A stretch of 64,000 nucleotides of DNA from Streptomyces sp. NBRC 110611 (lineage in GTDB: Bacteria > Actinomycetota > Actinomycetes > Streptomycetales > Streptomycetaceae): the NCBI RefSeq assembly GCF_001590865.1, contig NZ_BBUY01000008.1, forward strand, positions 215,072-279,071, written 5' to 3'. Positions 53,281-61,535 of this stretch are shown here, in pieces. Position numbers and translations under genes: made by a program. How positions within the stretch are numbered: the stretch's first letter is position 1; every line of letters starts with the position of its first letter. Under the pieces are notes generated by a model. It did no database searches. It was not told where the DNA came from and worked only from the letters and a program-made list of their open reading frames with translations.

Positions 53281-54555
53281 ATGACCGGAAACATCGTCGC
53301 GGACTTCTTCCTCGCGCTCTCGCTCACCCTGGGCGCCGCCCGGATCTTCGGAGCGCTCGCCCGCCGGGTGGCTCAGCCCGCCGTCGTCGGTGAGATCTGT
53401 GCCGGGCTGCTGGTCAGCCCGATGGTCCTCACCCGGGCGGGTGCGGACGCCGTACTGTCCGCCGAAGTGACGCCCCTGCTGGGGGCTTTGGCCAACGTGG
53501 GCCTGGCCACGTTCATGTTCCTCATCGGCTACGAGATCGACGGCGCCTTCCTGCGGCACCGTAGGAAGGCCACGCTGGGCGTGGCCACCGGGGCCGTCGC
53601 CGTCCCGTTGGCCGCGGGCGTCGCAGTGGCGATTCCGCTTGCCCAGGCATATGCCCCGGGCAATCGCACGGCCTTCGTGCTGTTCGTCGGTGTGGCCATG
53701 TCGGTCACGGCCTTTCCCGTGCTGGCCCGGATCCTCGCGGACCGCGGCCTCAGCAGACACCCGGTCGGCAGCCTCACCCTGGCCGCGGCGGCGGTCGGCG
53801 ACCTGGTCGCCTGGATCTGCCTGGCGGCCGTCGCGGCCTACGCGGGAGCGGCCGGGCAGTGGCAGCTGGCGCTGCTTCCGGTGTACCTGGTCGTGCTGGT
53901 CGCCGGGGTGCGGCCGCTGCTGGCGACGCTCCTGGAGCGGGCCCGGCGGCGGGGCGTGGCCGCCGAACGACTCGTCCCCGCCCTGGTCGTGGGTCTGGCG
54001 CTGTCCTGCGCCGTCACGGAATGGCTCGGGGTCCACTTCATCTTCGGGGCGTTCGCGTTCGGCGCGGTCATGCCGCGCAACGCCCTGGACGGGGTGCGGT
54101 CGACGATCATGCGGCACATGGAGCAGGTGGGGCAGGTGCTGCTCCCGCTGTACTTCGTGCTGGCCGGCACCAAGGTCGATCTGTCCGCCTTCGGCGTCAC
54201 CGCACTGCTCACCCTGGTCGCCGTGATCGGTGTGGCGGTGCTCTCGAAGGCGGGCGGCGCCTACGGCGGCGCCCGGCTCGCCGGGCTGCCGCATGCCGCG
54301 GCGCTGCCGGCCGCGGTGCTGATGAACACCCGGGGGCTGACCGAGATCGTCATCGTCGCCGTCGCGCTGGACATGGGCCTGATCAACCAGGACTTCTATT
54401 CGATGATGGTCGTGATGGCCGTGGTGACAACGGCCATGACCGGGCCGCTCCTGAAACTCTTCGGCGTACTGCCGCAGGATCCATCAGTTCACCAGCCGGA
54501 CCTGGCCGCCAGTTCTCCAGGGGCGCTGCCGAAGAAAGCCGCGAAGACGGGCTGA
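53281..54555 (+). CDS. CPA2-family cation/proton antiporter, second copy
   Basis: A 424-residue membrane protein. ATG 53281 is preferred over in-frame upstream starts, which would be encoded by the tandem repeats. RRVAQPAVVGEICAGLLVSPMVL, LFVGVAMSVTAFPVLARILADRGLSRHP and AVLMNTRGLTEIVIVAVALDMGLIN parallel the set-1 antiporter but it is shorter and lacks its N-terminal extension. May support proton-coupled export of the product or pH balance. Confidence 0.88.
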   Translation: MTGNIVADFFLALSLTLGAARIFGALARRVAQPAVVGEICAGLLVSPMVLTRAGADAVLSAEVTPLLGALANVGLATFMFLIGYEIDGAFLRHRRKATLGVATGAVAVPLAAGVAVAIPLAQAYAPGNRTAFVLFVGVAMSVTAFPVLARILADRGLSRHPVGSLTLAAAAVGDLVAWICLAAVAAYAGAAGQWQLALLPVYLVVLVAGVRPLLATLLERARRRGVAAERLVPALVVGLALSCAVTEWLGVHFIFGAFAFGAVMPRNALDGVRSTIMRHMEQVGQVLLPLYFVLAGTKVDLSAFGVTALLTLVAVIGVAVLSKAGGAYGGARLAGLPHAAALPAAVLMNTRGLTEIVIVAVALDMGLINQDFYSMMVVMAVVTTAMTGPLLKLFGVLPQDPSVHQPDLAASSPGALPKKAAKTG

Positions 54556-54683
54556 GGCCCGCCTGAGGACCGGCCGGGGATACATCGAGGACGACCCCTC
54601 ATAACTTTACGGTCATCACCGGTCGGGACGTTGGAACTCACCGCCGGCGGCACTGTACTGCAGTTATTCAAGGGAGGCATGAA

Positions 54684-56474
54684 ATGACCGAGGCGCCACC
54701 GTCACTCCTCACACCGTCACGGCTCAGGACCCCTGCCGGACCACGCCGTGCCGAACAGAAATGGTGGAATGCACAGCGCGGCTCGGCCATGCCTTTCCAG
54801 CGTTACGCACGATCGGGAGGCCGACTTCCGCATGAGCTGACGGACCGCACCTGGCCGACGAAGTCCCTGGTCCAGGCGCCGCTGTGGGCCTCGGTCGACC
54901 TGCGCGACGGGAATCAGGCGCTCAGCAGCCCGATGGACATCGAGCGCAAGAGCCGGATGTTCGACCTGCTGGTGCACATGGGCTTCAAGGACATCGAGGT
55001 CGGTTACCCGTCGGCCAGCGACGCGGATTTCTCCTTTCTGCGGATGCTGATCGAGCAGGACCGGATTCCTGATGACGTCACGATATCCGTCTTCACGCCG
55101 GCCCGGCCGGAATTGATCGACCGGACCTTCGAGGCCATCGAGGGCGCGGACCGGGCCATGGTTCATCTGTGCCATGCGACCGCCTGTCTGTGGCGTGAGG
55201 TCGTGTTCGGAATGAGCACGGACGAAGTGCGGCAGATGGCACTCCGCTCGGCGGAGCACATTGCCCGCCGCGCGGACGCCGCCAAGGGAACCGAGCTGCG
55301 TTTCGAGTATTCACCCGAGACGTTCAATGTGACGGAGCCCGAATTCGTGCTCCAGATGTCGAATGCCGTCACGTCGATGTGGGATGCGAGCCCGGACCGC
55401 CCGGTGACGCTGAACCTGCCGACGACGGTGGAGACCGACTCGCCGAACGTCTTCGCCGACCAGATCGAGTGGATGCACCGCAATCTCGAACGGCGCGACG
55501 CGGTCATCCTCTCGGTGCACCCGCACAACGACCGGGGCACCGCGGTGGCCTCCGCGGAACTGGCCGTCATGGCGGGCGCCGACCGTATCGAGGGCACCCT
55601 CTTCGGCAACGGCGAGCGGACCGGCAACGTCTGCCTGGCCACGCTGGCCCTCAACCTCTTCAGCCAGGGCGTCGACCCGCAGCTGGACTTCTCCGACATC
55701 GACCACATCCGCCGTACGGTCGAATTCGCCAACCAGCTGACCGTCCCCCCGCGTTACCCCTACAGCGGCGACCTGGTGTACACCGCGTTCTCCGGCACCC
55801 ACCAGGACGCCATCGCCAAGGGCCTGGCCGAGATCGAGCGGCGGGCCGCCGAGGCGGGCACTTCCACCGCGGAGGTGCCATGGGACGTCCCCTACCTGCC
55901 CATCGACCCCAAGGACGTGGGCCGCACGTATGAGTCGGTGGTCCGCGTCAACAGCCAGTCCGGCAAGGGCGGTGTGGCCCACGTGCTCAAGAGCGCGTAC
56001 GGGCTGGACCTGCCCCGCGGGATGCGGGTGGAGCTGGGCCGTCAGGTGCAGCAGGTGGCCGACGGTGACGGAGTGGAGATCACCGCCGAGGAACTGCGGG
56101 CCATCTTCGCGCAGACGTACCTCGACTGTGCGCAGCCGACGCTGCTGCTCAAGGAGTTCCAGCTCACCGGCGAGACGGACACCGTCGCCGTCGACGCCCT
56201 GGTCGTCCACGGCAACGGCACGGAGAAGCGGCTGACCGGATCGGGCGCGCACGCCGTCGCCGCCTACGCCCATGCCCTCGCCGGCACCGGCCTCGACGTC
56301 GAGGTCGCCGAGATCACCGGGCACGTCCTGAGCGACAGCCTCGGCACCCGGTACGCCGCCTACGCGCGGATCGGCCTGGACGGCACGCCCTGGTACGGCG
56401 CCGCGATCGCCGACGACGAGGAGAGCGCCCGGCTGGGCGCGGTCACCTCCGCCATCAACCGCGCACACGCCTGA
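54684..56474 (+). CDS. Divergent 2-isopropylmalate-synthase-type 2-oxo acid chain-extension enzyme
   Basis: A 596-residue LeuA-family protein: DRTWPTKSLVQAPLWASVDLRDGNQAL, HPHNDRGTAVASAELAVMAGADR, LFGNGERTGNVCLATLALNLFSQGVDP, VPYLPIDPKDVGRTYESVVRVNSQSGKGGVA; a LeuA_dimer domain follows (~450-590). The metal site is intact. Pocket segments differ from housekeeping enzymes: VHLCHATA replaces VHLYNSTS, EYSPETFNVTE replaces EYSPESFTGTE, and NLPTTVE replaces NLPATVE. It probably condenses acetyl-CoA with a different 2-oxo acid than 3-methyl-2-oxobutanoate. A leucine-insensitive supply enzyme is the alternative. Confidence 0.88.
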   Translation: MTEAPPSLLTPSRLRTPAGPRRAEQKWWNAQRGSAMPFQRYARSGGRLPHELTDRTWPTKSLVQAPLWASVDLRDGNQALSSPMDIERKSRMFDLLVHMGFKDIEVGYPSASDADFSFLRMLIEQDRIPDDVTISVFTPARPELIDRTFEAIEGADRAMVHLCHATACLWREVVFGMSTDEVRQMALRSAEHIARRADAAKGTELRFEYSPETFNVTEPEFVLQMSNAVTSMWDASPDRPVTLNLPTTVETDSPNVFADQIEWMHRNLERRDAVILSVHPHNDRGTAVASAELAVMAGADRIEGTLFGNGERTGNVCLATLALNLFSQGVDPQLDFSDIDHIRRTVEFANQLTVPPRYPYSGDLVYTAFSGTHQDAIAKGLAEIERRAAEAGTSTAEVPWDVPYLPIDPKDVGRTYESVVRVNSQSGKGGVAHVLKSAYGLDLPRGMRVELGRQVQQVADGDGVEITAEELRAIFAQTYLDCAQPTLLLKEFQLTGETDTVAVDALVVHGNGTEKRLTGSGAHAVAAYAHALAGTGLDVEVAEITGHVLSDSLGTRYAAYARIGLDGTPWYGAAIADDEESARLGAVTSAINRAHA

Positions 56475-56499
56475 CGCCCCCTGCCCGCCCCGCACTTCT

Positions 56500-57168
56500 G
56501 TGAGCCGAGAGATGGATTTCAGCTTCGTCGAGAGCAAGAGGGACCACGGCCGTGACTGCTTCGTGTACACGGGGCACACCGACCTGGACCTGCTGAGCAT
56601 CGCGAGCCTGCGCGGGCGGGCGGACCGGGACCGGTTCGGCCTGCCCGTGGCCGGGCCGGACCAGGACACCTTCACTCCGCACACCACCCACCTGCTGGTC
56701 ATGGTCGAGGGCGAAGTGGTCGCCGGCGCGGAGCTGGTCGCCTACTCGCCGCTGGGGCTGCCACTGACCGAGTGGCCGGCCCTGCAGGGTGTGCTGCGGC
56801 ACAGCGGCCGGCTGGTGCAGTGCCGCCGGCCGGTGGTACGCCCCGAGTTCGCCGAGACCCCCCTGCCGGATCTGCCGTTCGGTGCGCTCGGCGGTCTGCT
56901 CAAGGGCTGTCTGCAGTGGGCGGTACTGCGTGACGTCAGCGATGTCGTCGTGGAACTCGCCGGCGGGCGGGCCGCGGACCGTCTGACCCAGCTCGGTTTC
57001 ACGCCGGTGGAGGGCTCCGGGCCGCCGGCGGAGCCACGGACGTACCGGCTGCACGTCAGCCGGCTCGTCGCCCGCGGCTTCCAGGCCGGCCACCCCTTCT
57101 ACCGCTACCTGCTCGAGTACGACGAGAGCGTCCTGGTCGGCGAGACCAGCACCACCGCCGCCGCCTGA
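56500..57168 (+). CDS. GNAT-like protein, possible acyl/aminoacyl transferase
   Basis: A 222-residue protein starting at GTG 56500 (ATG 56512 also possible). The pattern LRGRADRDRFGLPVAGPDQDTFTPHTTHLLVMVEGEVVAGAELVAYS and LVQCRRPVVRPEFAE resembles the GNAT-fold acyl-ACP N-acyltransferase group (FeeM/LuxI-like), but the match is weak. It lies between the LeuA-like and adenylation genes, so it may move an aminoacyl or acyl group between carriers, the job CmaE does in coronatine synthesis by a different fold. Unproven. Confidence 0.5.
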   Translation: MSREMDFSFVESKRDHGRDCFVYTGHTDLDLLSIASLRGRADRDRFGLPVAGPDQDTFTPHTTHLLVMVEGEVVAGAELVAYSPLGLPLTEWPALQGVLRHSGRLVQCRRPVVRPEFAETPLPDLPFGALGGLLKGCLQWAVLRDVSDVVVELAGGRAADRLTQLGFTPVEGSGPPAEPRTYRLHVSRLVARGFQAGHPFYRYLLEYDESVLVGETSTTAAA

Positions 57169-57226
57169 CCCGCCTCCGCTCGTACGGACCACCGACCCCC
57201 CGGACTCTGGAGAGGAACGGACCGAC

Positions 57227-58792
57227 ATGTCCCTCAAAGGCAGACTCCTCGCGCTGCCGGAAGTCCTGCTCGTCCACCGGGCCTTCGAGGCCCACGCCCG
57301 GCAGCACCCCGACCGGACGGCCCTGACCTGCGGCGCCGAAGAGCTGACCTTCGCCGAGTTGAACGCGCGGGCCAACCGGTTCGCCCATCACCTCATCGCC
57401 CTCGGCGCGGGCCGCGGCTCGGTGATCGGTGTGTGCCTGGACCGCACCCCGGAACTCCTGGTCGCGATCCTCGGCACGCTGAAGGCCGGCGCCGCGTACG
57501 TACCGCTGGACCCCACCTACCCGGCCGAGCGGCTGCGGCTCATGGTCTCCCAGCTCGACGAGATCAAACTCAGCGTCGTCTCCGCCGAGACCCGCGACCT
57601 GATCGCCGGGGCACCGGGCGAGCTGGTCCTCCTGGACGAGCTGGAGCCGTCCGGACGGCTGGACGCCCACCCTGCCACCGACCCCATCGTCGACCTCTCC
57701 CCCGACGACCTGTGCTACGTGGTGTTCACCTCCGGTTCCACCGGCACGCCCAAGGCCACCGCGGTACGCCACGAAGGCTGGTACAACCTGCTTGAGTGGC
57801 TGCGCGTCGAGTACGGGCTGGACAGCTCGGCCAGCGGGCTCACGGTCAGCTCGTTCGGCTTCGACATCAGCCAGCGCGGCCTGCTGGCACCGCTGTTCTG
57901 CGGTGCCGCCCTCCACCTGCTGCCCAGCCGGGTCTTCGACCCGGGCATGGCGTACCGGCTGATCGAGACCCATGGCGTCCGGCAGCTGCACTGCGCGCCG
58001 AGCACCCTGTACGTGCTGATCGACCACGAGCGAGCGCTGGGGACCGACGCGCTGACCCGGGTCGGCCACGTCTTCATCGGCGGGGAACCGCTCACGGTCT
58101 CCCGCATCGAGGACTGGGCCACCCAGGAGGGCAACACCTGCGTCCTGCTGCACCAGTACGGGGTGGCCGAGTGCACGGACGTGGCGACCTCCCACGTGCT
58201 CACGGACTACGCCCGCTACCGCGGTGCCGCGACGCCGGTGGGCGAGCCCGTGTACAACACGGAGATCCACCTGCTCGACGACGAGCTGGGTGAGGTGCCG
58301 GACGGCGAGACCGGCGAGATCTGCATCTCGGGGCTCAGCGTCAGCGCCGGCTACCTCAACGCCTCGCCCGCGGACACCCGGCGGTTCACCGAACTGCCCG
58401 GCGAGGACGGACCGGTACGGCTCTACCGGACCGGCGACCGCGGCTACCTGACACCGGACGGGGAGCTGGTGGTGGTCGGCCGGGTCGACGCCCAGGTCAA
58501 GATCCGCGGCATGCGGATGGACCTCGGAGACGTCGAGCACGGCGTCCGCTCCCACCCGCTCGTCGACGATGCCGTGGTCCTGGCGCTCCCCGACGCCTCG
58601 GGCGAGCTGCGTCTGGTGGGCTTCGTCCTGTCCTCCGCCGACGCGCCCGACACCCGGGCCCTCTACCGCGACCTGCTGAACACCCTGCCCCGCAACATGG
58701 TCCCGCAGGAGTTCACGGTCCTCGACACCTTCCCCCTCAGCCCGAACGGGAAGACCGACCGCCGGGCCCTGGCCGCCCTGGCCGGCGGCTGA
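57227..58792 (+). CDS. Stand-alone NRPS adenylation enzyme with atypical pocket
   Basis: A 521-residue single A domain. Motifs: LKAGAAYVPLDPTYPAERL (A2), FTSGSTGTPKATAV (A3; PKA, not PKG), SSFGFDISQRGLL (A4), HQYGVAECTDVATSH (A5, with GVAE for GPTE), RTGDRGYLTPDGE (A7), QVKIRGMRMDLGDV (A8), SPNGKTDRRAL (A10 Lys). Pocket residues aligned to GrsA by eye: D213 I214 R217 H255 F283 G285 Q310 D318 V319. I know no amino acid matched to DIRHFGQDV; Arg217 and Asp318 suggest a polar or small unusual substrate. Likely loads the set-2 carrier. Confidence 0.9.
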   Translation: MSLKGRLLALPEVLLVHRAFEAHARQHPDRTALTCGAEELTFAELNARANRFAHHLIALGAGRGSVIGVCLDRTPELLVAILGTLKAGAAYVPLDPTYPAERLRLMVSQLDEIKLSVVSAETRDLIAGAPGELVLLDELEPSGRLDAHPATDPIVDLSPDDLCYVVFTSGSTGTPKATAVRHEGWYNLLEWLRVEYGLDSSASGLTVSSFGFDISQRGLLAPLFCGAALHLLPSRVFDPGMAYRLIETHGVRQLHCAPSTLYVLIDHERALGTDALTRVGHVFIGGEPLTVSRIEDWATQEGNTCVLLHQYGVAECTDVATSHVLTDYARYRGAATPVGEPVYNTEIHLLDDELGEVPDGETGEICISGLSVSAGYLNASPADTRRFTELPGEDGPVRLYRTGDRGYLTPDGELVVVGRVDAQVKIRGMRMDLGDVEHGVRSHPLVDDAVVLALPDASGELRLVGFVLSSADAPDTRALYRDLLNTLPRNMVPQEFTVLDTFPLSPNGKTDRRALAALAGG

Positions 58793-58909
58793 CCCGCACC
58801 GCCCGGCCGGCCCCGCGTCCCGCGGCCTCCGGCGGGCCTCCCGGAACCACTACCTCGTCTCCCAAATCCCCATCAAACACAGCCCATTGAGCAAAGGAAC
58901 GGCTTCCGC

Positions 58910-59866
58910 ATGACCATCGACCAGCAGTACCCGGCCTCGGCCGCCGCCCAGATCTCCGGCAACGCCGTCATCCCCGAGGACATCAAGAAGGACATCGAGC
59001 AGTTCAGCGTCGACGGCTTCACCGGTCCGATCAAGCTGTACGAGCCGGAGGAGGCCGCGGCGCTGATCCGGGAGATCCGCATCAACAACCAGGACTCCTC
59101 GCGCGCCCTGTACAAGAACAGCGTCAACTACGACCGCCACTTCGACATCCCCGAGCTCAGCCGGCACATCACCCACCCGACGATCGTCAAGTACCTGACG
59201 GCGATTCTCGGTCCGGACGTGCTGAACTGGCGTACCGAGTGGTTCCCGAAGTTCCCCGGCGCCAAGGCCACCGAGTGGCACCAGGTGCGCGACTACAGCT
59301 ACGCCAACGGCAAGCCGCAGCTCCTGCCGACCGAGTCGGAGTGGAACGCGTACATCGACATCACGGTCTGGACCACCTTCACGCCGGCCACCAAGGACAC
59401 CGCGTGCATGAAGTTCGTCCGCGGCTCGCAGCGTGACTGGATCTTCGACGAGCACAAGGCCACCGACGCCGGCCGGAGCACGGACTACGACGTCGCGCAC
59501 GCCGACACCGGCTTCTTCGGCTACGACTTCGCCGACTTCAAGATCGACCCGAACTGGGAGCCGCGTCCCGAGGACGTCGTCGAGCTGGAGATGAAGCCGG
59601 GCGAGGCCGTCATCTTCACCGCCTCCTGCGTACACGGCTCGACCCCCAACAACACCGAGCGCGAAACCCGCTTCGCGATCGCCAGCCGGTACGTCCCCAC
59701 CCACGTCCGCGTCTACCCGGACCAGGACTCGTTCAGCGCCCACGGCGCGACGTTCGACCTGTCCGAGTACGGCAGCGTCCTCGTGGCGGGCGAGAACCGC
59801 TACGACCACAACCGCATCCGCACCGAGAACAACCACGGCACCCCGTTCGGCTGGACCGCGGGCTGA
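58910..59866 (+). CDS. SyrB2-family iron enzyme with HQV metal motif (probable halogenase)
   Basis: A 318-residue PhyH-fold enzyme, CytC3/SyrB2-like: VDGFTGPIKLYEPEEAAALI, NYDRHFDIPELSRHITHP, WRTEWFPKFPGAKATEWHQVRDY, DITVWTTFTPAT, GFFGYDFADFKIDPNWEP. Metal residues are His124-Gln-Val126 and His242 (CVHGSTPNN); R254 likely binds 2-oxoglutarate. Val where halogenases usually have Ala/Gly and hydroxylases Asp still leaves no carboxylate ligand, so halogenation is likely, but the bulkier side chain may alter the halide site. Acts probably on the carrier encoded next. ATG follows AAAGGAA. Confidence 0.88.
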   Translation: MTIDQQYPASAAAQISGNAVIPEDIKKDIEQFSVDGFTGPIKLYEPEEAAALIREIRINNQDSSRALYKNSVNYDRHFDIPELSRHITHPTIVKYLTAILGPDVLNWRTEWFPKFPGAKATEWHQVRDYSYANGKPQLLPTESEWNAYIDITVWTTFTPATKDTACMKFVRGSQRDWIFDEHKATDAGRSTDYDVAHADTGFFGYDFADFKIDPNWEPRPEDVVELEMKPGEAVIFTASCVHGSTPNNTERETRFAIASRYVPTHVRVYPDQDSFSAHGATFDLSEYGSVLVAGENRYDHNRIRTENNHGTPFGWTAG

Positions 59867-59901
59867 GCCCCGTCTCTTCTTCACCGGAAAGGAAACAGAA
59901 C

Positions 59902-60129
59902 GTGATCGCATCGAAGATCCACGCCATTTGGAGTCGCGAGCTCAACCTGGAGGAATTCTCCGACACGGACGACTTCTTCAGCCTCGGCGGGCACTCGCTG
60001 ATCATGACCCGGATCCAGCGCGAGATCCTCTCCGAGCTCGGCATCGAGGTCCCGATGGACCAGCTCTTCCGCAAGTCCACGGTCGCGGAGATCGCCGAGC
60101 ACATCGCGTCGGCCCGCTCGGCCGCCTGA
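59902..60129 (+). CDS. Stand-alone peptidyl carrier protein, set 2
   Basis: A 75-residue carrier starting at GTG 59902 after AAAGGAAA. Phosphopantetheine serine in FFSLGGHSLIMTRIQREIL; the rest is EVPMDQLFRKSTVAEIAEHI. Follows the halogenase gene directly and is the likely holder of its aminoacyl substrate. Confidence 0.93.
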   Translation: MIASKIHAIWSRELNLEEFSDTDDFFSLGGHSLIMTRIQREILSELGIEVPMDQLFRKSTVAEIAEHIASARSAA

Positions 60130-60156
60130 CCCCGGGTCCGTCCCGCTGCTGACCCT

Positions 60157-60206
60157 GGCGGTGCCGCCGGTGACCGGGCCTGGGCCCGGTCACCGGCGGC
60201 ACCGCC
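60157..60206 (+). terminator. Perfect 24-bp inverted repeat after the carrier gene
   Basis: Arms 60157-60180 and 60183-60206 with a 2-base loop, very GC-rich, between the carrier stop and the AvtA-like start on the same strand. It may reduce read-through so that the carrier and upstream genes are expressed more than AvtA/thioesterase, or protect the mRNA 3' end. Confidence 0.75.
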
Positions 60207-60254
60207 GTCCCCTTTCCCACCACTCATCTCCCACCACTAAAGGAAGAGCCCTCA

Positions 60255-61535
60255 GTGCAGCTATCGAGTCGGGGCCGGCAGATGTCCCGTCTGTCGGGCA
60301 TCCGCAGCATCATGGAGGACATCGCCGCGGCCGGCCGGGACGGAAGCGACAGCGAATGGCTCAACCTCAGCCCGGGCAATCCCTCCCACATCCCCGAGGT
60401 CGTCGACGCCTGGAGCCGTCTCGTCCAGGAGGCGCTGGACGACCGGTTCATCGAGTCCAGCACCCGGTACGGACCCTCGCGCGGCGCCCCCGGCCTCGTC
60501 GACGCCATCGTCGAGTACTTCAACCTCACCTACGGTTGGTCGATCGGCCCCGAGAACGTGGTCGTGGGGCCCGGCAGCCAGATGCTGTCCTTCATCGCGA
60601 CCACCCTGTTCACCGGTCCGGACGCGGACGGGGTGGTGCGGCCGCTGGTCCTGCCGCGCCTGCCCGACTACACCGGCTACCAGGGACTGAGCCTGGACCC
60701 GGGCGGCATCGTCGGCCTGGAGCCGCTGATCGTCCCGGAGGGCCGGCACTCCTTCCACTACGCGGTGGACACCGAGGCACTGGCGCAGCAGAGCCGTATC
60801 GGCATGATGCTGCTCTCCAACCCGGCGAACCCCACGGGCAGCAGCATCGACGCCGGCGAGCTCAAGGCCCTGATCGAGACGGCCGAGCGGCACGACGTAC
60901 CGCTGGTCGTCGACCACGCGTACGGAGAGCCCTTCCCCGGCGTCGTCCAGACCCGGCTCGCCCCGGTGCTGCACTCGCACGTCCTCAACCTCTTCACCCT
61001 GTCGAAGGCCGGCCTGCCCGGTGAGCGGATCGCCTTCGCGATCGGCCCGGCGGAGCTGATCGACCCGATGATCTCGTTCCTCGCCAACTCGACGCTGCAC
61101 GCGCCGCAGTTGCTCCAGGCCGCGGTCGAGCGCTCTCTGACGACCCGGCAGATCGACACGCTCACCACCCGGCACATCAAGCCCTACTACAAGTCCAAGC
61201 GGGCGATGGCCGAGGAGCTGCTCACCGAGACGCTGCCGGACTCCCTGGACTGGCGGCTGCACTCCTGCGACGGCGGGATGTTCTGCTGGCTGTCCATCGA
61301 CCACGACTGGTTCGACGACCTGGAGCTGTACGAGCTCCTCAAACGCAAGCGCATGTTCATCGTCCCCGGCCGCCACTTCTTCGTCGAGCCGCTGACCACG
61401 CCGTTCCTGAGCACGCACGGCAGACGCTGCATCCGGCTGAGCCTGAGCCCCGACGAGTGGGCGGTCGCCGAGGGCGTCAACCGGCTCGGTGAGGCACTCG
61501 AAGAGATGCGCGTGAGCGCACGGACCGGGAAGTGA
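60255..61535 (+). CDS. AvtA-like valine-pyruvate-type aminotransferase
   Basis: A 426-residue fold-type I enzyme starting at GTG 60255 after AGGAAGA. Strong match to AvtA: SRLSGIRSIMEDIAAA, LNLSPGNPSHIPEVVD, TRYGPSRGAPGLVDAI, LLSNPANPTGSSID, VVDHAYGEPFPGVV, PLP lysine in LFTLSKAGLPGER. AvtA interconverts valine, alanine and 2-aminobutyrate with their oxo acids. Beside the LeuA-like and LeuD-LeuB genes it probably aminates the chain-extended oxo acid to the amino acid loaded on the carrier. Overlaps the thioesterase gene (GTGA). Confidence 0.9.
   Translation: MQLSSRGRQMSRLSGIRSIMEDIAAAGRDGSDSEWLNLSPGNPSHIPEVVDAWSRLVQEALDDRFIESSTRYGPSRGAPGLVDAIVEYFNLTYGWSIGPENVVVGPGSQMLSFIATTLFTGPDADGVVRPLVLPRLPDYTGYQGLSLDPGGIVGLEPLIVPEGRHSFHYAVDTEALAQQSRIGMMLLSNPANPTGSSIDAGELKALIETAERHDVPLVVDHAYGEPFPGVVQTRLAPVLHSHVLNLFTLSKAGLPGERIAFAIGPAELIDPMISFLANSTLHAPQLLQAAVERSLTTRQIDTLTTRHIKPYYKSKRAMAEELLTETLPDSLDWRLHSCDGGMFCWLSIDHDWFDDLELYELLKRKRMFIVPGRHFFVEPLTTPFLSTHGRRCIRLSLSPDEWAVAEGVNRLGEALEEMRVSARTGK

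Noticed and set aside
57227..58792. Naming the set-2 product from the A-domain code
   Set aside because: The code DIRHFGQDV was aligned by eye and matches nothing I can recall with certainty, so no substrate is stated.
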